A DNA stretch of 64,000 nucleotides from positions 242,001-306,000 of the forward strand of contig JACEVL010000018.1 in assembly GCA_020284085.1 (NCBI GenBank), written 5' to 3'. Shown here in pieces: positions 14,524 to 25,589 of the stretch (positions are counted from its first letter, which is position 1; each line of letters starts with the position of its first letter). This DNA is from Aporrectodea caliginosa (taxonomy: Eukaryota; Annelida; Clitellata; Crassiclitellata; Lumbricidae). The notes below the pieces were generated by a model that searched no databases, was not told the DNA's origin, and worked only from the letters and a program-made list of their open reading frames with translations. The position numbers were made by a program, and so were the translations under genes.

Positions 14524-15293
14524 CACATATATTATCTTCCTTATATTACGACGCAAATAGCCGTCTCACTGCTAATGTGTTAATAGAAAATTCTAAGAGG
14601 AACTTGTGCACCCTTTGCAGTCTGTTTTCTTTACTAAATTAGTCAGATCATCTCAGATGTATCTGACTGATTTCGTATCACTAAAAGATATGATGTATGT
14701 ATGTATACATGTATCTGTATATATGTGTGTGTATGTATGTGTTTATGTATGTATGTATGTATGTATGTATGTATGTATGTATGTATGTATGTATGTATGT
14801 ATGTATGTATGTATGTATGTATGTATGTATGTATGTATGTATGTATGTATGTATGTATGTATGTATGTATGTATGTATGTATGTATGTATGCATATGTAT
14901 GACATTTTCATATATATGTTGGCGTGCTGTGTAAGGGAGCATACAGATAAAATGTAATAGTCGTTTTTATGTTTTCAATGAGTCTGTTGTTTTGCAGTGA
15001 AGCTGTTTGCTACGGATCCTCGACTGGCGATATCGATGATCTTTGGGCCTTGCATTCCCAGCCATTACCGGGTGATGGGCAAAGGGGCATGGCCAGGAGC
15101 CCGCGACACCATCCTCACCACTTGGAAAAGATTGTCACCTTTGAGGAAGAAGAGGGAGCAAATAAATGAAAACCATAAGTCTACATGGCCTCTTATAGTG
15201 TGTGGTATTGCACTGATTTCAGTTTTGGTTGCACTGTTCCTTGCCAAAGATAGTGCTGTTTACCCGAGTTCATGGTTTGCACGTTACATGTAG
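5688..15293 (+). CDS. Flavin-containing monooxygenase (FMO), complete, 6 coding exons
   Basis: Coding exons read from splice sites and homology: 5688-5873, 6406-6616, 10914-11137, 12127-12669, 13185-13350, 14998-15293. They join in frame to 541 residues, within the usual FMO range (about 530-560). Seen: FAD motif GAGPSG (7-12); Glu30; Asn59 in FTNTSK, matching the active-site Asn of the family; FMO signature FxGxxxHxxxY at 164-174 (FKGQQIHSQMY); NADPH motif GLGNTGG (189-195); ATGY (322-325); a hydrophobic C-terminal anchor (about 507-526) followed by a short tail. The enzyme oxygenates soft nucleophiles (N, S) using NADPH and O2, bound to the ER membrane. The start ATG lies one base after a good acceptor (cttccttacag), so a non-coding 5' exon is likely upstream. 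Intron 3 has a GC donor. Introns hold a minisatellite, SINE, MITE, LINE debris and microsatellites. Which animal FMO subtype it matches cannot be told from here. Confidence 0.95.
7310..7715. repeat. AT-rich minisatellite, unit about 13-14 bp
   Basis: About 30 variants of tattttggaaaag stand in tandem within FMO intron 2, followed to 7840 by degenerate, partly inverted versions. Long open frames across it (KYF repeats) only reflect the unit. Confidence 0.9.
7862..7965 (+). mobile_element. LINE 3'-end fragment
   Basis: ctcggggtctctcgcactgg, then agtggcgctatatgaattta, is a variant of the LINE 3' end seen elsewhere. A shorter copy of the same stretch lies at 9671-9722. Confidence 0.45.
8402..8542. 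mobile_element. Short hAT-type MITE, 141 bp
   Basis: Ends CAGAGGCGAAAATC and GATTTACGCCACTG are inverted with mismatches. The 8-bp duplication tatagtcc lies at 8394-8401 and 8543-8550. It lies in FMO intron 2. Confidence 0.8.
9723..9777. repeat. (TA)n microsatellite
   Basis: About 27 uninterrupted TA units. Confidence 0.95.
9797..10013 (-). mobile_element. tRNA-derived SINE family A, copy 1
   Basis: On the minus strand: A box tggtgtagggg, B box ggttcgaatcc, a conserved body, then cgggagcgcctctgagtag and ggggcgctatat with a (CATA)n-like tail. The last 45 or so bases match the 3' end of the LINE family at 27.1 and 29.0 kb. Copies 2 and 3 are at 40.86 and 57.69 kb, in the same orientation. Confidence 0.8.
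10370..10760 (+). pseudogene. Non-LTR retrotransposon 3' ORF relic
   Basis: Broken frames read TVAKLLYASPSW near the start and RPRAHN, PPKDN, FIPRP near the end, typical of the C-terminal part of a CR1/jockey-like ORF2. Several stops and shifts. It lies in FMO intron 2. Confidence 0.6.
11138..12126 (+). other. FMO intron 3 with GC-AG boundary
   Basis: The exon ends ...AGACAG and the intron begins gcaagc; the acceptor is tttttattag. Joining here gives HVCRQ-VYVSRRR, which aligns without gap to the family. The nearest GT choices downstream would add about six unsupported residues. GC donors followed by AAG are the known minor class handled by the major spliceosome. Confidence 0.75.
13745..13920 (-). 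mobile_element. Probable retroelement 3' fragment with (TGAT)n tail
   Basis: On the minus strand a non-coding stretch ends in four tgat units (about 13765-13785), as do many LINE tails. Family unknown. Confidence 0.3.
14477..14519. repeat. (TA)n microsatellite
   Basis: About 20 TA units in FMO intron 5. Confidence 0.95.
14690..14893. repeat. (TATG)n microsatellite
   Basis: Long run of TATG, essentially pure from about 14745. Open frames in all phases (MYVC, HTYI) are artefacts of the repeat. Confidence 0.97.
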
Positions 15294-15303
15294 GTTTTAT
15301 TTA

Positions 15304-16031
15304 CAGTCGACACCGCTTAAGTGCACAGTCTCGGGACTGCCTTGAACTTATGCGCTTAACCGACTTAGCACGTAAGAGACGTTCACATGTAACTGTGTAA
15401 AATTGTGTTCTTGTTTGCCTCATAGTCGACTGGAAGCTTCTTGACATTTTAAAAGCATCGAGAAGCATTGCGCTCTTGCTATTCGCCAGTGCATCGATCT
15501 AACTTAATTAATTCTCTCTGCCATTCATATCGCATGTCAACAAAAACGTCAAGGTGGCGATCTTTGACAATCATAGACCTGGGTGCTTCTGTTCCTTTGA
15601 ATGACGAAGTGCCATCAGGAAGCGCTCGCAAATACAGCACTGCAGCCCAGTCTCATCTCCGTTAAAAATGTCTATTGGGCTGTATAGTCTTTCACCAGAA
15701 TTTCTGGCAGGACCTCCGTTACCCATCACTCAGCTCCAAAATCGCCAGCAGCCTGCTTTCGCCATGTTGCCTATTGAACTGGATTGCGTTACGTGCTTTC
15801 CCTTTTACTCGCCGCTCACTGATGGCCTTGAAATCAGCCATAACAAGGCCACGGAATGTTTATGATACGGTTTGCACACTCCTGAATGTCGACCAATAAC
15901 AATGTAACGTCACCTGTTGATGCGGACCACAGAGCAGCTAAGACGGACGAAGTCGTTTCCTATTCACGGGCGAAATGCCTAGGCGGCCAGATCGTTGTAA
16001 GCTGCTTATGCAATTAAGCGGCGTTGATATA
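15304..16031. mobile_element. Possible pogo/Tigger-like transposon relic
   Basis: Left end CAGTCGACACCGCTTAAG follows a TA. The right end caattaagcggcgttga is a degraded inverted match and runs into a TA repeat. It starts 10 bases after the FMO stop, so FMO's 3' UTR probably includes it. No transposase recognised. Confidence 0.4.
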
Positions 16032-16248
16032 TATATATATATATATACAAAGAACAATGCATAACGGGCATGTAGTCGGCTATGAACGTAACTAAATTAT
16101 GTGCTACATGTAAATATAAATGCTCTGTAACATTTAATCTCGTGTTTTGGAAGTGCAATAACGAATTGGTGTTAACAGAACTTCACTAATCAAACTTTAA
16201 AAAAACTGTACCGAGTAAAGATAGTTGACAGCTGAATTAGGACTTCTG

Positions 16249-16313
<65 letters not shown>
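16249..16313. repeat. (CAT)n microsatellite
   Basis: About 21 units of CAT/ATC. Confidence 0.95.
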
Positions 16314-16619
16314 ACCCAAGGACGATAAGAACTTTATCCTTCGCGTCCTCTGCAGACGGTCGTCTGGATACCCTTAAAGTGCAACTGACAGCTTTTACTA
16401 ACATTAACTGCAGTCCTAAGTTTTCACTTATATATATTTTTCTTTTTTCACATCACGTATCAACTTTTTGTACCGGGTTGCGGTGTGTCAACCCGCTTCT
16501 TATTAAACAAATATACTATACTATCATTGTTGTCGTTGTATAATGTTCCGGTTGCAAAATGCTTAGTGTGGATGGGCGGCCGGCCCTCGGCTCCGGGTAG
16601 CCCCGACAAGGTGCCCTGG

Positions 16620-18460
16620 TAGGCAACGGCGTTGTATCGTTGGACTGTTACCTATCGAGAGGCTCTGGAAGAGGAATGCTGTCTCGCGGGCGGGTGTCTC
16701 CAGAGGTCAACGACGACCGATCTCGGACATGAAGACGAGCCCCTCTCTGTGGATGGGACCCAGGGTTTCCATGGCGACAGGAACGACGGTGTAGCTTCTC
16801 TGGAGGTCCGAATATTTGGTAAGCTTCCTTGTGGCGGCTTTCTCTGCCGCCCCTCCAGCCTCGGTCGCGGTCTCAAGGACATACGATGCAGCTATAGGCC
16901 TACCGTGTCCACGACGGTCGCGTCCCATAACAAGAGATCAGAGTCTGGCCGCCCGGTCTCTTCCCGTTCCAATCTGGACAGGACCGATGGGTCCTTGATT
17001 GCCGGGGTTTCCACTCTATTGAGGCTGCGGTAGATGAGGTCGTTGATGTTGATATGTCTAGCCTGTCGACCGAAACGCAGCGAGCATGAGAGACCGTGCG
17101 AACCCATTACTGAAACAAGGGCACCGCATGAACACGTGTGCGACTCACACATGGCCGCCAATATAGTCGTAGGCCGACCCGACCGCCACTTTCACGGCCT
17201 CATCACTTAATCTGAGGTCAAACGCGGTGAGTTGGGAGGAGGGCGTATAGCCATTCGATGGCGTGTGGTGCTATTGAGGCCCTTACTGCAGTGCATATTT
17301 TAACGGATTTGGATTACTGGGACAAAGTCTGCTACTCTACTTCCAATGTTATTGGAAACTAACACTGAAAGTAGAGTATTACAAGGGACAAATCACCAAA
17401 ACTACTGGGACAAATCCTAAAACTACTGGGACAAATGCAGTTATAATATGCACTGGCCCCTAGGCGTGCCTGATCGTTGGGGTCGCACAGTCTGGCGTTG
17501 AGCGACGACAGATTCCTCACCAAGCAGCGGCTTGTCCCATAGTGAATGTTTGTGGCCGGGAAAGGTCGCCGGGACCCAGTCCGCAATCCGTGCGGAATGG
17601 CAGGATGAGTCTTCACTATTCGAGACCGCTCCCAATATGAGGGATTGGACGGGGAGGGTGCCCGCGGCCGAAGCCGAAAAGGCGAGTAGTGCCAGCGAAG
17701 ACACCCTCCTAACTCCCCCCCCCCCAGCCTGATCGGGAGGGAGGCCTACATCCATTGGTCATCGGCCAAAGAAATATTCAGAATCCTCTCGATCCCTCTC
17801 CGCAGCAGCTCGTCATAAACCCCCTAGTCGCAAATGATCGTGGCAAGGGGTGCATCTCAGTAGATGCATTAGCCTAGGCGAGCTGAGCGAATATGAGAAT
17901 CTAGAGGGCGTCCTGTCTGGCGATGAGTTGTAATCTGTCGAGCACGGTCCTCAGCTGACAGCTGGTCGGCAACGCGGGCGTCGAGGGTCAAGAGGAGGGC
18001 CTCCGCCGACGACAGCGGTGCCTCCAGGAGCGTGGCCGACAAGGGACTGACCGGGCGAACTGTCGTTGAAGTCGAAGTCGGAGGCAATGCGCTCGCATTT
18101 GATGCCGTTGAGCGTGAGGCCTATAGGCTGTAGCATTTCCCATGGATCGTACCAACATGCGTCGGCTCCACCACCCCAGGGTCACCACCCAGGGTGAGGT
18201 CGTCGAGGTATGCGAAGGCCAAGGGCGACAGTAGATGCATGGTTTAGGATTGGCTGGAGCTGCATGCCGAAGAGTAGGGTATTCTGAGGGGTCGCCCTGT
18301 TGAGAATCTTTCTGTGACAGTGTGGTAAATCTGCCGAATTGAAATGTGGACTCCACGTAGGCAAGGTGGCAATACGCGGCCAATCCAGGGATGATTTCAT
18401 CAACCGATGCTAGCATGTGGTCTCGGTGCTATTGGGTTTAATTTTCTGCAGGCCCAGACA
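16620..18460 (-). pseudogene. Non-LTR retrotransposon relic with RT and likely restriction-like endonuclease
   Basis: On the minus strand, in broken frames: SADLPHC, QQGDPSE (from about 18.30 kb), AYLDDLTLGGDP (about 18.2 kb, the RT catalytic box), LTLNGIKCE (about 18.1 kb). Further on come CSCG...HGLSC...RH, then RPD...LWDATVVDT (about 17.1-16.9 kb), and KYSDLQRSYTVVPVAMETLG (about 16.8 kb). RPD followed by WDAT resembles the PD-(D/E)xK-like endonuclease of the R2/NeSL group. Many shifts; inactive. Clade assignment is inferred. Confidence 0.65.
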
Positions 18461-18700
18461 GTTGACTGAAACTTGAAATGAATATCTCGCTGATTCTCGC
18501 AGACTCGCATAAAACAAACACGACGCTTGTACAAAATTCAACAGAACTTCAAGATGAAAATCGTGTATAGGCCTATATCTGAAGTTAATGGAAACTATAT
18601 ATAGAGATCGTCCAGCAATACAGTTACCTCAAGATATGAGGTTAACATCACCACTTAGAGGGTTGAGCAGATGAAGCAAATAGGCCTGCTAACTGGGGGG

Positions 18701-18940
18701 GGGGTCCGGTGGCGCGTTGGATAACATCTGGCGAAGAGTGCGAGAGGTACCGAGTTCGAGCCCCGTTAGGGCGGATTTGCTTTGTAGGCTGCTATTAGCG
18801 CCGTGTATTACAGGCTGTCTGTTCTGTTAGTAGTTAACTAGTTAAGATTGTTTCAATTGCATAACATGTAAATGTACAGCGGAGTGCGTTTGTCAGGCGC
18901 TAAATTAAAGAAAAGATATTATTATTATTATTATTATTAA
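18701..18940 (+). mobile_element. tRNA-derived SINE family B, copy 1
   Basis: tRNA-like head (tggcgcgttgg, gagttcgagcccc), a body containing taggctgctattagcgccgt, and an (ATT)n tail. It matches copy 2 at 27.92-28.14 kb over its length. Confidence 0.8.
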
Positions 18941-19031
18941 CTAATATGAGTCAAGTGGGGATCCAGCAGATGCGTGGCGCATTTTGTCATTAACTCAGTT
19001 TCGCATGACCGACGACCCGCTGGCCAATTAA

Positions 19032-19391
19032 GGGGTCATCCATTAATTATGTCAACAAATAGGGGGGTTTGAAAAAGTTTGACAGTTGTTGACAGGGGGA
19101 GGGGGTTTGGTCCAAGTTGACGTCAACAAATTTTTTGTTTAATAAATGGACAAAATATGGTAAATGACTAAAAAAAAGGTCATGAGGGAAAAATGTCTAA
19201 AAAACGGTCATCGGAGTTTAAATCTCTAAAAAGTCATTGAGAAAAAAGTCAGCCTGGCTATGCTGCCGGTAGGGGGGTTCTGGGATTGTTGACATAATTT
19301 TTTGGGGGTCCGTCAATGTTTGACAGTTGTTGACAAGGGGAGGGGGTCAAAAAAGGCCTAAAATTTGTTGACATAATTAATGGATGACCCC
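19032..19391. mobile_element. PIF/Harbinger-like MITE, 360 bp
   Basis: Perfect terminal inverted repeats of 29 bp beginning GGGGTCATCCATTAAT, flanked by TAA on both sides (19029-19031, 19392-19394), the TWA duplication typical of Harbinger elements. The inner part repeats gttgacaggggga-like motifs. No ORF. Confidence 0.75.
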
Positions 19392-19516
19392 TAAGGCAAT
19401 AGACTATCGCGCCACTCGAATTTCATCAAACGCAACAGTTAAAAGTTGATAGCAGCGCCACCTACCTACTCCAGCACCCCTCCCTGCCAGTGCCTCTGCC
19501 TCTCTTCTGAGGTCGC

Positions 19517-19597
<81 letters not shown>
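19517..19597. repeat. (TA)n/(TG)n microsatellite
   Basis: TA run, a short TG patch, then TA run. Confidence 0.95.
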
Positions 19598-19599
<2 letters not shown>

Positions 19600-20055
19600 C
19601 TTTATTATATATACGGACACTGTCAGATAGACAGACAGACAGACAGAGACAGACAGAGACAGACGACAGAGGCATATATTATATTTGAATGCACTTGTTA
19701 TGTAAACAAGATGCGATATTTTCCTTTTCCCCGATTATCGCCCAAAAACTAGCCACGACGTTGTAATCGTAATCGTAATCTCAAAACTTCTAAAGCACCA
19801 ATCGAAAGCCAAGCGCAGGGCACCAGCTTATTCACGAGCGCTTCGTCTAGTCAGAGTGTTTGTCCAAAAGAGTAGTCCGAGGGAGGTTCGAGTCCGGTTT
19901 CCAGAGGATCAGAGAGTTGTAGGCCTATAAGGAATTCACAGTCCTGTGCAAAGATTTTAAAATCTTTCCGACTGTGAATAATAGGCCTAGGTCCTTGCAA
20001 GGGTAATTACAATTCCTATAATATAGATGTTGGTTCTTTAGGTATTAAATTTTCG

Positions 20056-20970
20056 TCCATAGTGTAGTGGTAACATCATTGGCGTGAAGAGCAGTAGGCT
20101 TACGTAGCGGGATCGCTTCCCGTTCCCTCCCAAAGGTCCACTCAGCCTATCATTCGCGATATGGCGCGTTTGGTAAAATGAGATGTAGGACGTGATGGGC
20201 GCCTTGTATGGCTGCCGTATACAATTAAATTCGACTGTAATAACTTGTGTCAGATAGTGTTGTTTTAGTTTTGCCTTGAGTTTTAGTTTTAGTTATTATT
20301 AGTTTTACATGCTCAGTGTTTTAGTTATTATTAGTTTTAGTTATTTCGCCAAGTTTTAGTTTTAGTTATAGTTTTAGTTAATAGAAACTGACACTTCTTC
20401 GTTTCAGTTTTAGTTTCTTCAGTTTTAGTTTTAGTTTTAGTTACAGTTATTTGTTCACTGATAGTTAGCCAACAACAATGTATATCAAATTACTGCCAAT
20501 AGGCAATAACAACCATTATTCTTACAGTATGACAACATGCCATGTATCATACATGATATAATGTCCCATTTAATGATTAGTGTGGTAAAATTTCTTTTTG
20601 AGCTTTATGTGATTCCCGATTTTCGCCCCTATGTACAAAAACATTGAATATTCAAGGACGCTAGGTTTTCATTGTGTGTTTTCAATAGGTTTTCGTTAGA
20701 TGTTTTAGTTATTATTAGTTTTGACCGTTTTAGTTTCAGTTATCGTTTTTGGCCGGCTCCGTGAGTTTTAGTTATTATTAGTTTTAGTTATTTCACCAAG
20801 TTTTAGTTTTAGTTTTAGTTAACTATAACCCTGAGTTTTCGTTAACGAAGGTTTTCGTTTTAGTTTTAGTTAACGAAAACAACACTAGTGTCAGATCATC
20901 CGTTCATACCGAATTGTAATCATCCTGCATAAATTGTGTCAGTTTGAAATTAAACGAAGATTATTATTAG
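20056..20970 (+). mobile_element. tRNA-derived SINE, split by a hAT MITE
   Basis: Head with tagtgtagtgg (A box) and gggatcgcttcc (B-box-like). The body runs to 20254, resumes after the insertion at 20896 and ends in a (ATT)n-like tail. Joining the two flanks gives an uninterrupted unit. Confidence 0.6.
20255..20887. mobile_element. hAT-type MITE, 633 bp, TAGTTT-rich
   Basis: Ends TAGTGTTGTTTT and AAAACAACACTA are perfect inverted repeats. The 8-bp duplication gtgtcaga is at 20247-20254 and 20888-20895. The interior is mostly variants of TTTTAGTTTTAG. No ORF. Confidence 0.88.
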
Positions 20971-21489
20971 CCTATCTCTAACGTTTCATCACACTTGACC
21001 ATTGATCCAGCAATCCCTCCAAGACTCAGTTTATTTGGCTAGTTGGCTATCGGCAACTAGATAAAATTGATTTGCTCCAGCTTGCTCAGGTCTTTCCTTT
21101 TTCCCTCGCGGTTCGTGACCTGGGCCTCACCCTTGACCAAGAACTTATAGTCTTTCTCAACATGTGAACTTGATCTCTCGAAGCCAGGGCCGTTTTATCC
21201 ACTAGGCACAGTAGGCACTGTGCCTAGGGCCCACGAACATTTTAGGGGCCCACGAAAGTCTGAAAATGAGATATTGAAAAAATAATTTTAATGGTTGAAT
21301 TTGACACGAAAATGAAAGAAATTTCAAATTCTACTTTAATAATTTTTATAATTGTACTTAAACAGTCTAACTTGAAGATGTGAACTTACAGTTAATTAAG
21401 TTGTTCAACAGCCTAAGTTATGTGAACTTTACGGCGCTTTGCAAGAGCAAAATCACATAATATTATAAGATCTTCAAAATTTAATGTCA

Positions 21490-22248
21490 TTTCCCGCATT
21501 AACTGGTTTTCAATTGAAAGTAGCGCAAGGGAAGAAAGTCGTCCTTGTCCAATCGTTGACCGCAGATAATTTTTGATAAGGTTGAGTTTCGAAAAAAACG
21601 TTCACCTTCAGAACTTGTTCCAAAAATGGAAAGATAGATTCGAAAAGCAATATTTAGATTTGGAAAACATTGTATCACTGTAATTATTCTCTTCAGAACT
21701 TCCGTCCAGTATTTGCACAATTTCTCCTGAGGTCTCCTTCTGCAGTTCTACATCAATTCTAGTGGACTTCTGGCATTGCAAAATCATTGACAGAGCAGCA
21801 ATATATGGTCCTTCGATTTCTCATGTGAGCTAATCCTTGCAGTTGGAATTTCCAGTCATCGAAACCAGTTGTAAACTGATTGTTATATTCATTGGCACTG
21901 CCAGCATTGGACCGAATAGCTTGCACCCATAACAAAACACTTTACCACATGAAGGAGCATAAAATTAATAAGCCAATCTCTTCTGACAATTTCTCCATTT
22001 GTCAATTTTCTCACAAAATATTCTTTGTGTGCATATCTGATCTTATCACCATATTGTCTACCCTTTAAGACAAAATCAGATTCCAAATTCTGTGAAGGGA
22101 TATTATCTGCATAATAAGTTCTGAGATCTGCAGTAATGTCCCATTCTGCTGGATCATTTGAATGACTGGATTCATAATTCTACTTAAAATTAAAACGGCC
22201 TAGTATTTTCAAAACTTTTAAAGCCGCGAGTTCCGTAGCAGTTGCCAT
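21490..22248 (-). pseudogene. hAT transposase relic, middle deleted
   Basis: Starts at ATG 22248 with MATATELAALKV. It continues with DFVLKGRQYGDKIRYAH and VRRDWL, then a degraded TTF-type zinc-finger-like region and FPTARISSHEKSKDHI-like reading. After a large deletion it ends with the hAT C-terminal dimerisation motif (NLNIAFRIYLSIFGTSSEGERFF type, 21.5-21.7 kb). Multiple stops and shifts. Full-length relatives are around 600 or more residues; only the two ends remain. Confidence 0.7.
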
Positions 22249-22904
22249 CTTGTAAAGACTAAAGAGACGAAAGATAGCAAAAGTAACACCGGAAATATTG
22301 CATTAAACCTTATAGTTCAGGAGCAGTAAATATTTTTACATAGTGTACCCAGGCAAAATTCTGCTACAAGGTAATTTTTGCGGATTCTGAAAGGGACTGT
22401 GCCATTTAATAGCTGGGTAAAAATCCACCCAAATCCTCCTTGGGGAAAATAAGTTATAGCCACTTAAAGTGCGCATTTTTGCGCTGAGCGATATTAAGTG
22501 TTTTTAGCTCTGACTAGCGAAAGCAATATCATTTGGCACTCTTTCTGTTTGCTTCTTCGGTGTTAATACGTTCTATCGTTAAGTTGGCGATAGTTTGTTT
22601 GCCAGACAGTGGCTAAGTGTTAATTTCGTGGATGTGAGTGTCATATTTGTGGCGTTTTGTTGAGATTGCAGATGTTCCGACTTTACATGGGTCAAGTTGT
22701 CATACATATTCGTTTTCAAGCGTATGACACACATTCGCGGTCCAACTAATGCAGTGCAGGACCAGTTATCGGAAAGTTAGTTCATTAGAGACAATGACAC
22801 ACTCGATGCACGTTTAAATGAAATTGCTTTCAAACCTTACATTTCACCCTGCATCTGACAAACTTTTATTTCCACAGAAGCAATGCATATAACAATTAGG
22901 ATAA

Positions 22905-23000
22905 ATCTTCTGCGGCGGAAAATTCCGCCGCAGAAGTAACATTTTCGACACAATTCTGCGGCGGAAGCGCTTTGCGCATGCGCAACCTTTAGCGCATGCG
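22905..23000. repeat. GC-rich palindromic repeat, TTCTGCGGCGGAA family
   Basis: Perfect palindrome built on ttctgcggcggaa and its complement, then aattctgcggcggaagcg and paired gcgcatgcgca motifs. Related blocks lie at 27.84-28.18 kb and 28.27-28.45 kb, the last one flanked by ggataaatc in inverted orientation. Confidence 0.6.
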
Positions 23001-23679
23001 CATTGTTCAAAATGCATAACAACAATTATAACTTGCTATTACATATCGGTGCTTAATTAGGGTAACCCTTTTTAACTCTATTCAATTATGGCTGGTTAGT
23101 CAGTTGAAAAGAAAGAAAGGTTCGTCAACTCAATAATGTTCTTAACTAAATAATAACACTGAAATTTTTTAAGAAGATCACTATATAAACAATTCAATGA
23201 AACGGTGTTAAATGAAGTATGGTTAATCTTTCAACAGTCCTTCAAGTAACTATCCACAGCTTCTTAAATTGGGTGTATGTGGTTGCATTCCGAATACTCA
23301 TCGCTACTGCAGTACTGCATTACAAATTTTGGACCATTACAACAAATCCTACCCAAAATGCACCATCCAATCGTTACTTTTGCCCACACCTCTACATAAA
23401 CTCTTCAGTGTACATTGAAACAATTCTTGCAAATTCACACACAAACTAATATAGTTGTCCCCATCACAAACCAAAGCACTTCGAACACTATTTACTACAC
23501 CCGTTGAGCCATATGTAATACACCCTTCCGATAACGTAGCAGAAACTCATATCTCAACGGCAGCCTCTGAACGTTGCAATTACATGTAGGCCTATATTAA
23601 ATTAGTGGACAGAGAAACTGAAATGTCACAAGTGTAAATGACACTCTTACCCATCACACACGAAAGCCCTTTGAACAGC

Positions 23680-23780
23680 TGGTCACTGTCATTAAGATCC
23701 TTTTCCTCTTCTGTCTTGACAACCATAGGGGCTATGGTTGTCAAGACAGAAGAGGAAAAGGATCTTAATGACAGTGACCA
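23680..23780. repeat. Perfect inverted repeat 1 (49-bp arms, 3-nt loop)
   Basis: Arms 23680-23728 and 23732-23780 are exactly complementary; loop ggg. Confidence 0.95.
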
Positions 23781-23918
23781 ATATGCTTTTACAAGTGCAC
23801 ATATTCATTTAGAACTGCACATTTTGTGTAGAACTGCACGCTAAAAAAAGCCCTGGGGCAGGGTTTTTACACAAAATGTGCAGTTCTAAATGAATATGTG
23901 CACTTGTAAAAGCATATT
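23780..23918. repeat. Perfect inverted repeat 2 (51-bp arms, 37-nt loop)
   Basis: Arms 23780-23830 and 23868-23918 are exactly complementary. It directly abuts inverted repeat 1; base 23780 can pair in either. Confidence 0.95.
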
Positions 23919-24039
23919 TGTGCAGTTAAAAATGGCTAAAAAAGGTTATTGGGAATAATTTGACATGGCTTTCTGAAAAAGAGTGAATGGGTTGTGTAGT
24001 TCTAAAAATTCCTTTAAAAAAGCCCTGCATAGCCCTTGC

Positions 24040-24480
24040 CGTGCATTCATCTGATGTTGCATTGACTACTGCAAGTCACTATTTGCTGGGCCTCCCAAGG
24101 CAAACTAATCCTCCCTTCAGTCGGTTATGAACTCGACAGCCAGGCTCATCGCTCGTCTCCTTTGGTACTCCCATGTCTCTACCTACGGTACATGAGTAAC
24201 GTGACTGATGTTCTACACTGGATTCCAGTTGCCACTCGTATCTATCCAAGACAAGGTACTTCTCCGAGTGTTAAGAACTCAACAGGGTCTAGCCCCTAAA
24301 ATGTCTTTGCGACTTTATATGCAAACTTCTGTCTGCTGTCTCTTCCTGCCCTCTCCGGTCTGTGGATCAACTTGATCTCCTTAGTAGTTCCCTGGGCAAG
24401 GACTGCCACGGCCCAACACCATGCCTTTGCCATCATAAACCCTTCTATTTGGAATTACCTCAATACGTAGTAAGATTTTA
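24040..24480 (+). pseudogene. LINE reverse-transcriptase C-terminal relic
   Basis: Broken frames read LDYCKSLFAG-like, NSTARLIA, TDVLHWIPVATRI and FCHHKPFYLELPQY-like, the usual order in L2/CR1-type RT C-termini. Inactive. Confidence 0.55.
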
Positions 24481-24573
24481 GTCGGGGTCCACCCTCATCC
24501 CTTTGTTGCTTGAAGACCTTATTTCCTCGAGGCTATCATGCTGAGAACACATAAATAGCTAGTACTGCCCTGC

Positions 24574-25510
24574 CATGGCAAAAGGAAGCAAGACACCGAT
24601 TTTAGTTTCTGAGAAAAATGCGAAAAACAACTCAGGCATCACCCTTCGGTCTGAATTTACGCGTACAATTGGTTGATGGACATGCTTCTGTTTGCCTTGG
24701 AATTTTCCAGTACTACTTGGACATGCTTCTTTCTGCCTCTGCTTTTCTGCCAGAACCAAGAGCAAAGGTGGTCGTACACGTGGTCGAGGTATGAGACTGT
24801 TGCGGGTGAAAAGCGTACATGGCTGTGCAAGTGTCTGTTCAGATTTAACACACCTTTCGAACCTTGATAAACAGTCACCTGATGATCAACTTGTTGAAAT
24901 GGGCAAATTTCGTATATATATCATGATTTTGATGATGTTACAAAACTTGTCACGTGGTTTCATTCGCACAACCCATTTGCAGTTGGAGATAGTAGACTTT
25001 AGTCCACCTCTGGTTTTGCTGCTTCTGAAGTTGGTGGTGTTGACTGTGATGCAGCTGATGATGTTGGTGGTCACATTATGCAGAAGTTGAATACAGTGCC
25101 ATTCTCTGACATTGTCCTGAAGAAAGCAGACCAAGCTAAAACATTGGCACACATCAGCAACTGACTGATTGGTGGTGACAGTAAATTGCTAGTTGACGCA
25201 ACAGTTTTGTTCAGTAATCTTCTTATAATGCAGCGCTGTTCTGATATTGAGAACTTCTTCACCTATGAGTTGATGACAGTGCCAACTGCACTGTTCAAAG
25301 ATGTTCAAAGTTTAAGGAAGGCAAACAAGTCGTTGCTTGCAAAGGAACTAACAAAGGGTCTATACAGTGATGACATGATGGACTACACCACATATGTTGT
25401 TGATGGAGGTTGGTTGCTTTACAGAGTTAAGTGGCAACAGTTTGGGACATTTGACAGTGACAAAAGCATGGTGTTAGGCCATGGCAGACCTTGCCCAGAG
25501 AACTAAGAGA
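24574..25510 (+). pseudogene. Decayed protein of unknown mobile-element family
   Basis: Frames in order: MAKGSKTPILVSEK from ATG 24574; a shifted segment with VGGHIMQKLNTVPFSD (about 25.07 kb) and DQAKTLAHISN followed by a stop; then LLVDATVLFSNLLI, FFTYELMTVPTALFKD, SLLAKELTKGL and YVVDGGWLLYRVKWQQ (25186-25506). The DGG..L..RVKW stretch reminds me of a large multi-copy uncharacterised family in marine invertebrate genomes. That is memory, not a search. It lies inside the element with inverted ends 22351-26329. No enzymatic function can be stated. Confidence 0.5.
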
Positions 25511-25589
25511 TCAAGTTGATCTCCAGACAGATGAAGGTGGGAAGAGATAGCAGAGACAGGTTTGTGCATTAAGTCACAAAGATATTTAC

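Noticed and set aside
14606..14957. Overlapping open frames of MYVC and HTYI repeats
   Set aside because: Produced wholly by the (TATG)n microsatellite.
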